From NCBI RefSeq assembly GCF_001949145.1, contig NW_019091463.1, positions 761,459 to 814,006 of the forward strand: 52,548 nucleotides of DNA, written 5' to 3'. This DNA is from Acanthaster planci. Taxonomy: Eukaryota > Echinodermata > Asteroidea > Valvatida > Acanthasteridae. Shown piece after piece: positions 23,901-36,119 of the stretch. Within the stretch, counting starts at the first letter, position 1. The number at the start of each line of letters is the position of its first letter. A program made the position numbers and the translations under genes. The notes beneath the pieces were generated by a model that did not search any database, was not told the origin of the DNA, and worked only from the letters and a program-made list of their open reading frames with translations.

Positions 23901-25030
23901 CCAAATAATTGTTTCTTCGTTTATCAGGCAATCGCACATAATACATTCGTTCAGAAAGTGCGTCCGATAAGACCAAGCCACGTTTTCATGGGGCACGCAC
24001 ATTGATTTGGTTTTGGTATAGATGACTACCTTGATCCGTTCCATGATGTCGAGTGAACAAATCGAGACACAGTGACCCGACTAATAACTGCGAAGTCTTC
24101 GCTACAGTAAGTGTAATGAAGGAAAAAAATTGCGACAAGGTATCCATCGGTTCCAGTTCATGTTCAGTAGACTGAGAGACTTGTTTTCGATAGAAGTGGA
24201 GTTCCTAATGCTGCAGTGCTGATAAACACGTATGCTGCAGTTTTGGTAAACATGGGCTGTTAAGTGACATTTGCTTTTCTGCAATAGAGAATTTCGTTGC
24301 AACGCTTTAATACTCTGGATCTAGACCAGTCTGGAGAATAACATGCACTGATGCAATGACCCAAGGGCATTAAAACGATGTTTACATCTTTCCTTGATTA
24401 TTGATGCGTTTTCTGATGCCTCACGGCAATCTTTGGCCAATAAAATTAGCAGTTTATTTATATCTGTAGAAGCTCAGGCTCTGAGAAATAGAGCTGCTCT
24501 CTGCAAAGGAAACGAAAACAATGACTTTTCCAAGAGTCGTGATGCAGAGCAATGTTCTGATGATTTGGCCATACCCTGAACTACCTCGCTGAAAAAATAC
24601 ACAAATCTTGCATGTTCGTCGAGTTCGACGCCATTTCTAAACTGGCATTATTAAAACAGTGCACTGTAATTTCTTTACATATAAATCAGAGGACACGAAA
24701 TAGGCAACTTTCTTTTTCAATATTATTTGTTTGCCCCCTCCCCGTTCAGAATAACCCATCACTCCTTAAACGTACGATTCCTCCTAAGGTCACACATTGA
24801 TGATAATAAGTCTGTCGATTTGTCACAAAAGTTAACATTGCATATTTACATTTATCTTCCTTGCTGAGGAGATGTTGTGAGAACAGTTTTGACACTGAAA
24901 ACACAACAAAACAAATTCTAACTGGGGATTCCCGCAAGTCGTTGGCGTAATACTTGGATCTCTTGCGCAGTTAGATTTCTCGTCAGTTAGGGCCTACCCG
25001 TCAAAAGACTCACTTTTACATCATCCACCG

Positions 25031-25135
25031 ATAATGTATTACGTGTAAGCAATAATGTATTACGTGTAAGCGATAATGTATGACGTGTAAGCGATAATGT
25101 ATTATGTGTAAGCGATAATGTATTACGTGTCGACG
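25031..25135. repeat. 21-bp tandem repeat, five copies
   Basis: ATAATGTATTACGTGTAAGC with small variations starts at 25031, 25052, 25073, 25094 and 25115. The last copy degenerates. Confidence 0.9.
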
Positions 25136-28100
25136 GATAATGTAGTTAGAAAGAAAACCTTAATCGATATAAAATAGGCCGCCCTATCACTTTCGACAGA
25201 TGTGCTAACGAACATTATCGGTAACATTTGTAATGCGCACATGAGCTCAAGACTTGTCTCAAAATATGCCCGTGGTAGGGGGCTGAACTTGCCTCACTGG
25301 TAGGCAGGCCCATTAACCTTAAACCATAGAACATTTTGGGTTTGGATCAAGATTATGGCCCAATGCACTTTCTGTGTTTTTCAAAATATTGATTTTCTCT
25401 TTTGAACGACGTGAAAAAGAATATGATACCCTGTAATTAATAAATTTGCTTTTTTGCATTTTCTTTCCTTTATACAGCTTAATACGACTTTCCACATTGC
25501 GCTAATGGCGCACAATAGTTTAAAATGTTAAGAACGAATGCTCATAAATCTAGTGACGTGCCAGCTAATTTGTTAATTACGCATCACATATGTTTTGACT
25601 TGTCCAATCGCGTAGCTGCGCGACTCCTGGGCACGACCGGCAGCGTCTTGGATGGTCATCCGACATTATACAACACATGAACTTTCTAAGAGGTAAACGC
25701 CACGCGATCGTATTAACGTTATCCATCGATACTAATAGACCGATTGTGTCTGCTAAATCACGTTGTGGGTACCAACCACTAATCTCCATCATAAAGAATG
25801 GATAGACATCGCGTCCAAAACGCGTCAAGCGTATGCGTATTTTCAAGAGGGCAAATAACAAGCGTTGCGAATTTTATTGAGTGTACTTTCAAACAGACAC
25901 TTTCAAAAACTGTTTGAGGTACTATATTGAACTTAAGTCGTCACATTTCTAAGAAAAGCTGAATTTTGCACCTGTTATGGAAAATGTTCGAAAGAATAAT
26001 GGTTGCGGTGTGCGCAGCAGTGAATTGCCGGAGATAAATTGTGAATCGAGTTTGGAAAGAACATCTTTTGATATGTGAGTCGCACTTTCAGAACATTTCT
26101 GCATGCCTTGTACTGTATAATAATGCTTGTCTTAAAGCCTATATAGTAAGAAATTTATGACAGTGTATCGAGCCTATCAGGCTCAGCTCAGTATATGAGA
26201 CTTCCCTATATCTATAACCGTTGAAATATTACTTATTAGCAATGTTTCTAAACTGAATGATTACTATGTCGTTTATTTTCCCCAGGTTACACCGGAAATA
26301 TCTCCAAGAAAGCCATGATTTGGGTTTGTAGGATGTGCAGACGCATTGAACCAAAATTGTGTGACAGACGATGCGATATGAGTGACCTAATTCTTCTTCG
26401 GGGCAGAGATGAAACCGAAGCGGGACACATAGAGCTGACTTTCTGTTGATGAAGCAACAAACGAGGAAATTCAAAGTCAACGCAATGAAAGAAACATTGT
26501 CTAAATAATAAAATTAGTCGTTCTCAGTTAAGACTGACTTTTTCATTTCTGAACGTAGTTGGTAAATGTTAATCTTTGGTCAAGTTGTGAACTAAAGTTA
26601 TAAAATTTGATTTAAAAGTGTCTGTGGTAACTTAGAAAGTAACTTAGTTTGGCTGTTCAGTTATAGCTGCGCTAATTTTGGGTATACAGAAAAAATTCTC
26701 ACAATTCTGTCTGTCACGTGTCGGTTTTCAATAAATTTATTCAATATACGAATGAATATCTGTACAACTTTTCCTGTAAGCGAGTAAAATTGAAATTAAG
26801 ACTTTGAAAAAAAAATGGTTAATTTATTCCGCATGTGCAGTTCATTTTCGAGCAGACAAAAACAGTTTTTCGTGCAAGCAGAGACGACGTTATACCTCGT
26901 ACAATACCGAAGGGCAGAAGCATAAATGAATTTCGAGAGGAACAAAATACGACACCAAGAACAACACACAATTTTCCTCCATTAGTAAGATTTTTAAATA
27001 ACGGTAAATCTCAGAACAGTATTAAAAAGTGGGTTTTACAGACCCTTATAACAACGAAAAAATCTAAATTGCAAAATTTTTGTACTAATTCCATCAACAA
27101 ATTTTTAATACAAAATAAGTTTCTGATACAAAAATATAGCACCAGATTAAAAATTCACCCTTAATTCATTGATTTCAAGCATTCATTTTGAATCCGTCGG
27201 ATAAAACTTTTAATAATCAGGTCATTTTGAATCACCCCAAAATCCTATCGATCTAACGGTGCATGAAAATTCAAAGCCATTTTGTATCCATTTTTAATAC
27301 CATGGTATATCGAACACGGGGTTGATGATTTTCTGTTAGATTGTACCGATTTCCTTAGGTCTGATATCAGTTCATGAGGTGGAATTAGTGACATTTTCTG
27401 TTATCACTTCCGCTGCTGAGTGTGGACACTGACCAGTGCCGTACCGAGACGTCGAAGTCATCGCGTCCACGTCATGGTGGTTTGTGAATTTAATCAAATT
27501 ACTTGATTTAAATTTTTAAATTCAAATCCAAGTTTATTTAATTTTGTAACAGACATATACATGAAAGAAAACTATTACACATACAGCAAGTTTGCTTGCT
27601 TTTAAATAGACAATGGAGGCAACTTGTCTCCAATTTTTATAAAAGTTTTTAAAAAATTGATTTAAATGAAAAAATCTGATTTAAATTTAACAATCCGATT
27701 TGTTAGAATTAAAAAAATCAACAACCCTGGATTAAACAAGCTTCCAGTTCGAGGCTCTGGCTGCCTATGGCGACGGCGTGCAAAGAGCGAATAGCAACGT
27801 GTATTTTGAGTGTTCTTTACAAACAATGCAGCAAAGTTACGGTACAGTAACCAGCATATCCGTAGTCTGAGTACGGTGCCTACTGTCGGCTTTATTTTTG
27901 GCAAATGATACTTGTGAAACACTTTGCTTTGGTGGACGCTGTATTTATTGATATTTAATACCCACTATGGGTCACATGACATGGCGGGATCAATCGATCT
28001 ATAGGTTGCGTTTGCGCGGTTACTCCTGTTAACACGAGTAGGACGCGTACGCGTTACACTTCGGTTCAGGAGTATACTCCCCTCTAACGAGAGTACAATC

Positions 28101-29020
28101 TCGCTGACCCTCGGGTCGTACTCCAGCCGTACTCCACCCCATACATTCTCGGTTAGAAATGCACTACAAATTGATAAAACAGCATCGCACAATTCACGAT
28201 ACATTATCGGTTGGTGGCATGTTATTCGTTGGCTACTAGGCCTAATGTACGTTATTGTTACGGTATAGCACTAAAGCGACTACACCAAGTTTAACACAAC
28301 ATAGTTAGTTATAACTGTTAATTCCAAGTGGCATACGCTGCAAACGAAACGGGGTACAGATAGTTCCCATTGTACACCATCTTGATGGAAAATTGCAACT
28401 GCGTATACAGCCAACAGGTGCGTGTGCGCGCGGTGTGCAAAATGTTCGAAATTCGCCCGCGTGCTGACCCAAATGTTCGAAATACGGCGCAGCCGATGAG
28501 CGTCACAAAAATTCAAGTGAAAAAAACAATGTCAATGTACGTGGCAATCTGTAGAAAGTTACGTCATTTTGAGAAAGACCTATGTTGACCTTTTAAACCC
28601 TTCATCGGTCATCTGTCGACCAATCACATGCTACAATTTATGTTCGACATGCGTGTAAAAAGTCCGACAGGCGTGCACGTGCGTATTATGCTCGCATGCA
28701 GCTGCAACATACAGTGTGGCATCGAGAAGAATCACCCAAGTGCACATGTGGATGAGTCTGACCGGATCGGTCTCCGCTCCGAGCATGAACAAAGGAGGGC
28801 GTGTTTTTAATTGAAAATGGCAGTCATTGGTAGGATCTCACCGCTTTGGCGCGCACGTTCTTTGCGTGTGAGCCGAACGCGTGCAGGACTCCAGTTAGAA
28901 AACTTTTCACCAGCCTGTCTTTCGCTCAATGGTGAGGGTGCACTTCAACTAAGGGACGATTTTAAACTCTTCCAAACAACCCCAGTATTTACATGAGTAG
29001 TGTTTCTAAGAGCATTGTAT

Positions 29021-29253
29021 AATTATACACAGTTTGGCAGGACTCCAACAAGAGGACACCTTTACATACATCCCGATTGGACTCTGATAATGATGTCAAA
29101 AGCAATTCTTTGCTAGAAGAGTGCGCGCTTCACAGCCATTCACTGACTGACTGCGAGTGTTGGCTAGTTTCATTGTTACGCAACGATTGAATGTGCCGAC
29201 ATTAATTATATACAATTTAGCAGGACTCCAGCAAGAGGACGCACGTACATCGT
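29021..29253. repeat. direct repeat pair, about 40-50 bp
   Basis: Words around GGCAGGACTCCAACAAGAGG (about 29036) and AGCAGGACTCCAGCAAGAGG (about 29219) recur with similar flanks (ATTATACACA and ATTATATACA before, ACATAC and ACATCG after). Confidence 0.6.
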
Positions 29254-30071
29254 CCGAAAAAAATCTTAACACATTGAGAATTTTCCTATATAATTGACAA
29301 AAAAATGTTTGCCACGTCTTCCTATCAGCATACCGAATCTTAGGTATAGTATGCCATCGAAGCCCGTTTTCATATCATGAGGATTATCACCGAGCTTGGC
29401 ACAGAATATTCAGTCTACGATATGCATTTCTCATTCCCAGCATGACACTGATGTATTTTCTTTTACATAGCAGGGCGTCGATATCCATGGGCAAGAGACG
29501 TGTGCAGCGCAATTCAATTAACACAAGGATAGACCGTAACGGGATCGATCAGGCCAGAAACTTGGCTTGGGGCTCTAACACGATACTTTATTGCTTTAAA
29601 GGCGTATTGTGTCCATCGATATTTTCAAACACAGGTGAAATGACCCTGTATAACAGTGTTTGCCGGTCACAACATTCCATAGTATTAAAATCTTTCAAGC
29701 GGAAAATTAATTCTTATTTGAAAACCCCTCTTATTTGAAAACCCCTTGTTATATGTTGAACATTTCCTGAATCATATGAATTTTGGAATAAGCTGGTTAC
29801 GTAACGAGTTGGCTAAAATGAACAAGTAGTTGATTTTCCCCATAGGAGCTATGTGTTTCAAGGTAGAATTGTTTTCAGTCGCAAACGAAAGTGCTATCTA
29901 GTTTAGTCTCTGCAAACAACAGACGAACTAACCCTGTAAAAAATCTCCCAATGGCGTGGATTAAAAAATTAACCTTATTCTGTAATAATTCCACACGAAA
30001 ATACATACACGAAGTGATCAATGCATCTGTAAATTCGGACTGAATTTCGAAAGATAAAGTAAACAACTTAC

Positions 30072-30144
30072 CTACTGGAAGGCAAAATGTTATAGCCAGA
30101 AAGACAGCAGCAATATACGTGAATGGGGGCATGATTTTAGTCAT
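30072..30144 (-). CDS. Ly6/uPAR-like protein, exon 1 (signal peptide)
   Basis: ATG at 30144 opens a 24-residue secretion signal: polar start MTKIMPPFTY, hydrophobic core IAAVFLAITFCLPV. Exon 1 ends CCAGTAG/GTAAGT, a near-consensus donor, phase 1. A second in-frame ATG lies four codons on and could also serve. Joined to exons 2 and 3 (taken to 803) the coding sequence is 573 bp, 190 residues. The first intron after the signal peptide in phase 1 is the usual structure of Ly6 genes. Function is not predictable: LU proteins include receptor modulators, toxin-like ligands and cell-surface regulators. A promoter was not identified upstream (30145-30600). Confidence 0.75.
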
Positions 30145-31855
30145 TTATGCCCATCATTTAAGTCATTCAAATTCCGTCGTCAGTGTGCTTCCATCAACTT
30201 CTCTCCACTGTCAAACTGGTCTTCATTCTATTCACATAGACAGTCTACTACATTTATGCCATGTCTTGCAAGGCATCACGTCAAGGGTCACACAGTATTC
30301 GACGTGGTCAATCCAAATATCACCGATGAATAGAGGTTTGCAGGGAGTTCCAGTTCATGTATACATTTGGTACATATACACGGGTAAAAATTACCGCCCA
30401 AAATAATCGACTTTCTCAAGGCATCGATCGGGTGTGTTTGCGATGCGTGGAGAAAGGATGCCTGTTAAGTGGGCACAGCTAAGTACATGTATGTAGCGCC
30501 TCATCCGAAAGACCCTACAACTAGTCATGAATTATATATGACCGTGTTGTGCGTAGTCGTCTTCGTGTTGAGAGAGCAGTCATCACTGCAGTGGCGTCAT
30601 TGCCTACGGATAACTTTTGGATTGCATTTTTATTATGCATGGCGCTCACCCCTAGCCACTGTTGTTGAAAGAATTCAAACAAGACACAATGATGATGATG
30701 AGATCAGTTTTAAGTTAGTTATTTTATCACTACTTTATATGTTTAGGCTACCTGGAACATACCTGTTATCTTGTAAAAAAATTTTTTCAGTTTCATTTTT
30801 ATCTCTACTTTGTATACGTTCACATTTAACATCTTATCTGTTATATAGTTACATAGGAAACTTGTGATTGGACTTTTGTTCAATTCACTTTTGTTCAAGA
30901 GTGAGTTGGTAACTTCAGTGGAATGAAGGATTATAAAGGTTAAGAAATGCTGATAGAGTAGAAAGAAAGAGGCGGATCTGTAATTTGTTGGGGGGGGCTC
31001 GGATCTTCAAAATCCGCCATAATTTTTTTCTCACCACGAATGGGTGTGTGTGTGTGTAATGATCCAAAAGTCCCCTGGGATTTACGCCCATGTTTCTATA
31101 GTATCTTCCTTTCTCAGAAAAAAATCCCTCTTGAGTAGGGAGGCTCAAGTCCCCCCCCCCTGGCCACACGGGGTGCATCACTGTAGACAGATAGATGTTG
31201 TAACATTAATCCAAACAAGTTGAGACGCTTGTGACTGAATATACAGCAGAAAAATGAAAGCACTTCAATCAGGAAGAATAAAACTTCCTTCTGAAACTGA
31301 ATATTAAACATGAGCTCCTGTTTTGGGTGGGTGTCATAATGGCTGCCCAGCTGTATTCTGGGCTCTGACATTTTACTGTGTTTGTGCCACTTTGGGTTGT
31401 CACCTTTAAGAATATTTCAGTAGACAGGGCTTTTATCACTGATCATACTTGATCAGCTTAATAGAGGAACATAGTTTCTGCAAAGAGAATTGGTGAGGAT
31501 TTGACTTCGGGCTTTGAAGATTTCAGCCGAAAAAATAGACACATGTGTACAGTACGTCAAGCAGACCCACTGCATGGCTGATTGCCCCCATTCTACGGAT
31601 GCTAAACACTCTGATGTAGGATTTTTCCTGTTTACGAGCACTCCACTGGTATTCACCAAGCACGATCTTATCAACAGATATGCAGCATTACATCAGCTAT
31701 CTTTCATTTGGAATTGTAAGAAAAGGTTTGGGAATGGGCCAACTATTCAAACGCTGTGGCCGTTTTCAACACCGATCTGTCAGGAGATATCGAATCTAAT
31801 CTCGGTCCTGATTGTTTGATGCTCAATGGTGAATCAACCAATGATTCCCGATAGC
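30145..31855. other. 5' flank of the Ly6-like gene, no gene recognised
   Basis: Contains a 132-codon frame at 30469-30867 with hydrophobic composition but no motif, a C-run at 31149-31160 and a short TG run near 31045. Any promoter of the minus-strand gene should lie near 30150-30400, but I cannot place it. Confidence 0.4.
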
Positions 31856-31859
31856 TGAA

Positions 31860-32330
31860 GGAAACAACTGTTTAACATTTACTTTCAAAATATGAAGAGT
31901 CTCAAGAACAAATTGCACGATTTTCATATTGTTTGTTGAGCAGGGGATACCCCTGGGTGGTACCAACCATTTGCCCTAACTGAACCCTGTTTGTCAGCTG
32001 ATGCAGGCGATGCAGGTATAATAGTTTCTGACTTGACTTCATACTTTTCCACAAGGACAGATCAATAGTAGAGGTGGTGGTCTCCTTCTTGGTTGTCACA
32101 ACTCTTTACAGCGTTGAAGAAGAGCTGACCTAGAACGCGATGATCTAGAATTACTGCGGGAGGAGGTCAAACAGCGTAGACGTTCCAAGATGTTGTTGGT
32201 AGGTGTGTTCTGTAGACCCGCAAGCAGTGGGCTTCAACTACTAACATCTCTCGCAGACTGTGTTACCAATGTATCCTGTGAGTTACAACAGCCTATGTCT
32301 TATGGGAGATTTCAACCTACTGTGACGTCA
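31860..32330 (+). pseudogene. LINE endonuclease fragment
   Basis: NVYFQNMKSLKNKLHDF-like sequence at about 31875-31920, then VFCRPASSGLQLLTSLADCV (32205-32265, the YRPP.S motif), and LCLMGDFNLP near 32295-32325 in another frame (the GDFN motif). The order is right for a CR1/Jockey-type endonuclease; the rest is absent. Confidence 0.58.
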
Positions 32331-33969
32331 CACCACCCCAGTGGCACGTATGTTCATACCTCTCACTTAGTTGGTGCGCATGCTCATGGAATCCATAATA
32401 GCAGCAGAAGCCAGTAAAATGGCTCTTGACTCGAGCAGGTGGACCCCAAAGTAATCGATCAACATCAAGCTCAGACAAAGTTGTTTGTCCCTCATATCCT
32501 TACCGATTAGAATTTAAACACTCAAAGTCCCCTTTGCTAACTTGCACACTATAAAAATCCATTTTCTGCCAAACCTTTGCCCGTCTTTGTCACGTACCTC
32601 CAAGTTGTAAGTGAAGCCAAAATTTTTTCAGTTTTGGCGAGTTTTCCCTGACATTTTCTACTTGTGAATGGTGAGGAATATCATGAACACTCAAATGAGA
32701 AAGTATCATACAAGATGGAAACCGTATGGATGAAAACGGAAAGTTTTTGTTTGTGCCTTTTAGTCCGGCAATTTGCCGTGATTGTACGTTTTCTTGCAAT
32801 GCAGTAGGTCAACTCGTACCCAAACGCACTCGTATCCAGGTATGTGTACGTGTGCACCATGCTCAAAATCTGGACATCTCATATTTGACTGCTGACAAAC
32901 AAATATTTGAATTCGCATGAAAAACAAACCGCATATCAGACAAATGGCTCTCGATCTTGAAAAAATTTGCTGACAGATACAAAATATTTATAATTCTTCC
33001 AGAAAATATCACTGCTGATCTGAGGGGAATTCGACAAGTGTGAAAATTGAGCACTAAGAAAGGTGAAAAACACGGAAAATGACGAATAAGGGTCCCAATG
33101 AAAAACGAAGTGAATTTCAAAAAACGGTTTCTTCCTAGACTTGATACCCTTTTTGTATACAAGAGTTACTTGTCTTTCATGTGGTATCAAAGTTGTTTGA
33201 AGGTAAACTCGGCCAAACTGAGAAAATTGGACACAAAATCAGGTAAAAAACGATGATTTTTCATAATTGTGCTTTGCCATAAAATTGACATTTTCCACTT
33301 TCTTTGATTGCTTTCTGGCGATTTTTCTTACTAAAAGCTATTAAATATCACCATTTGATAGACTCTTGGAAATTTATTCCCGCGCGAGGTCTTCAAGGGG
33401 AATGACAGGACGAATTCCCTCACGAGTGTCACCGTTGATACGCGTCGTCTGCTGGAATGATTTTTCAGACCGACGATCATTATGTCAGTCTTGCGCATAC
33501 GTGGATACACAAACTAAAATGCATGCCCAGTCTTTGGGGACCGAACATACGTGATGTGGGAGCAGGTCCATTGAGGGCGCTGTATTCTATAGGGATGTGG
33601 CGCGGACGGCACAACGAGATCGAGAATGTCCTGAGCAGCTAGAAATGTGCCCGTTGGGATGGAAGTGTACCGTCCCAGTATTGGGTTTTTATGCAGTTGG
33701 GTACCCAGCTACTTGTGATAACTAATATCACCAATAACTCCCCCGGCCTTGTGAAGGTGAAGAAAAACGTATCTCAACAGAGGACGCTCTATGCAAATTT
33801 TGTCTCGCAAATGCATGTACAAGAGGCCCGCATAGTGTACATGCACAGCACCTATATTAAGGACGCAACACCGCTTTTATTATCAGCGGTTCCAGACCCT
33901 TAGTGAAGCGTACAGCTTATCAGGCCTTACTTTAGTCCAGGTAGTGTACGCTTTGTTTATCTCCCTTCA
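32331..33969. other. intergenic DNA without recognised gene
   Basis: Short opposing open frames only. No motif or repeat structure recognised. Confidence 0.35.
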
Positions 33970-34604
33970 GGGTTTCCACTAGCCCCACTGGTGTGGCACG
34001 GACTCTCACTCCCGATCCATCCTTAGCCACACATCCGTATGAGCAATTTCGTGTCGGCGTTCTGAACATTTTCGGCGCACCCACTTATCGTGGGCGCAAT
34101 TTCTTTTGCACACGGACATGATCCTTGACCTTTCCGCTTTCTAAAAACCTTTTTTGTTGAATGGTTTAAATAAATGACATATGTAATAGACGGACTGAGC
34201 GATAAGATATTACATGTACCAATGGGCTCTTCCAAAACTTTGGCAGCAGTTTAGATGTCGTGACATGAAACAGCCGTCGAGACGATGAGGGGTCAAGTGA
34301 CGTATGTTCAACGACCTTATTTAAAGATGGCGACTGTAAGAGCGAGCCCGTTAAATTGAATGGATAAAGGCAAAAAGACTGCAAAATACCTGATTGACGC
34401 GAGTGAAATCGTTCAATAAATAGCTTTTAGAAAGCAGAAAGGTCAAGGATCATGTCCGTGTGCAAAAGAACTTGTGCCTACGATGATAAGTTGGTGCGCC
34501 GAAAATGTTCAGAACGCCGACACGAAATTGCGTATACGGATGTGTGGCTAAGGATGGATCGGGAGTGACAGTCCGTGCCACAATAGTGGGGCTATATAGG
34601 ACCA
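33970..34604. repeat. 0.63-kb inverted-repeat element with about 160-bp arms
   Basis: The left arm (33975-34150) includes GGCACGGACTCTCACTCCCG, CCATCCTTAGCCACACATCC and GGACATGATCCTTGACCTTT. All are mirrored in the right arm (34424-34600): AAAGGTCAAGGATCATGTCC, GGATGTGTGGCTAAGGATGG, and CGGGAGTGACAGTCCGTGCC. Ends near CAGGGTTTCCACTAGCCCCA (left) and TGGGGCTATATAGGACC (right) suggest a non-autonomous DNA transposon with a worn right tip. Confidence 0.82.
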
Positions 34605-35120
34605 AGATTTGACTAGGAGATTGCCAGGGCCTGAGGAGGTCGTGTCATAAAGTAGCGCCTGGAGAGATGTGAACAATTATTAAACCAGAGTCAACTTGGG
34701 CAGACGTGTCCGTTTGTGTCAGTGATGCTCCCTGTGTCGCACCCTGACCTCTACCCCAGTGCGCGCCTGTGCTGCTCTCCTGCTGCACCTGGCGGTAGAC
34801 TGCCTCAAAACGGGCCTGCTCCCTTAGGGATACAGTCCACAAATTCAAGCCCCATTGAAAACAGTGTAAAATCACCATTCTTCAGAGCTCAATAACATGC
34901 AAGCCAACATCCCTGAGGTGTCTCACACAAAAATTTAATTATTATTCGGTCATTAATCTTTCAATTTCTTTTTTAATTTTCGGGGGTTAACCAATTGCAT
35001 TTTTTTATTCCAGGAAAGACTTCTGATTTTTCAACATTATGTATTCATACATGTGTTTTGGCAAATGAACATTGATTCTGTAAAATTATACAAATCATAA
35101 AAACAATCAGTCAAAAAGTA
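34605..35120. other. intergenic DNA without recognised gene
   Basis: Nothing recognised apart from A/T-rich sequence next to the L1-like fragment. Confidence 0.35.
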
Positions 35121-35569
35121 CTAAGAAGGTATCCCATTCACGACAGAATAACCCAACGTTATTGTTGCACATAGAAATATACCTGTCGGCAGAGAAAAGT
35201 ATATCTTTAGCTCTTTTGGGAGAACAGGAAGTGAAATCACTTTCTTGCTCATTCTCATTTTATAGATATGAAAGCGGCAAATTAATATAATGAGGCTTAC
35301 GACTTTATCTTCAAAATCAGCTCCACCAAACAAAAATGCTTCATTGTCTAAGTTGATACGACAGTTTGTCTTTGCCTTGGTCCAAGAGGCTACTGCAGAC
35401 CAAAAAGAGAGTGTATAAACACATAAACAAAATAAATGAATAAGGGTTTCCTCTTCAGTTTTACAAAAAATACACAGTTTCATGGTAGACTTTTTGATTT
35501 TAAACAAGAAGCTATTTGTACCAAGAATTCTATGGATTAATCTGTACTGGAACCATCCTAACCTGGTAT
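35121..35569 (-). pseudogene. L1/Tx1-like LINE ORF2, C-terminal zinc-knuckle region
   Basis: The frame running out of the gap reads WFQYRLIHRILGTNSFLFKI, then LCIFCKTEEETLIHLFCLC and FWSAV. This is the zinc-binding RT C-terminus of L1-type LINEs (C..C......H.F..C). The Cys and His ligands are present and the frame is open to the stop at 35121. The RT itself would lie in the adjacent gap and beyond, but non-coding sequence reappears at 36120, so the element is either short or rearranged. Confidence 0.72.
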
Positions 35570-36119
35570 NNNNNNNNNNNNNNNNNNNNNNNNNNNNNNN
35601 NNNNNNNNNNNNNNNNNNNNNNNNNNNNNNNNNNNNNNNNNNNNNNNNNNNNNNNNNNNNNNNNNNNNNNNNNNNNNNNNNNNNNNNNNNNNNNNNNNNN
35701 NNNNNNNNNNNNNNNNNNNNNNNNNNNNNNNNNNNNNNNNNNNNNNNNNNNNNNNNNNNNNNNNNNNNNNNNNNNNNNNNNNNNNNNNNNNNNNNNNNNN
35801 NNNNNNNNNNNNNNNNNNNNNNNNNNNNNNNNNNNNNNNNNNNNNNNNNNNNNNNNNNNNNNNNNNNNNNNNNNNNNNNNNNNNNNNNNNNNNNNNNNNN
35901 NNNNNNNNNNNNNNNNNNNNNNNNNNNNNNNNNNNNNNNNNNNNNNNNNNNNNNNNNNNNNNNNNNNNNNNNNNNNNNNNNNNNNNNNNNNNNNNNNNNN
36001 NNNNNNNNNNNNNNNNNNNNNNNNNNNNNNNNNNNNNNNNNNNNNNNNNNNNNNNNNNNNNNNNNNNNNNNNNNNNNNNNNNNNNNNNNNNNNNNNNNNN
36101 NNNNNNNNNNNNNNNNNNN
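35570..36119. other. assembly gap (550 N)
   Basis: A run of N. Open frames crossing it are artefacts of N translation. Confidence 0.99.

Larger units (their letters stand above)
20984..30071. other. intron 1 of the Ly6-like gene, no gene recognised
   Basis: About 9.1 kb of A/T-rich DNA with GT at 30070-30071 and AG at 20984-20985 (minus strand). I found the 21-bp tandem repeat at 25031 and a direct repeat at 29021-29253. Many 60-109-codon open frames exist but none shows a domain. A 98-codon frame at 29442-29738 ends VLKSFKRKINSYLKTP, faintly like a LINE RT tail, but too short to call. Confidence 0.5.

Noticed and set aside
25031-25135. CRISPR-like or regulatory array
   Set aside because: Direct 21-bp tandem copies without spacers; simple tandem repeat.
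26835-27164. 109-codon plus-strand frame in intron 1
   Set aside because: A/T-driven Asn/Lys/Thr-rich sequence with no motif.
30469-30867. 132-codon plus-strand frame as a host gene
   Set aside because: Hydrophobic but without motif, splice context or conservation evidence.
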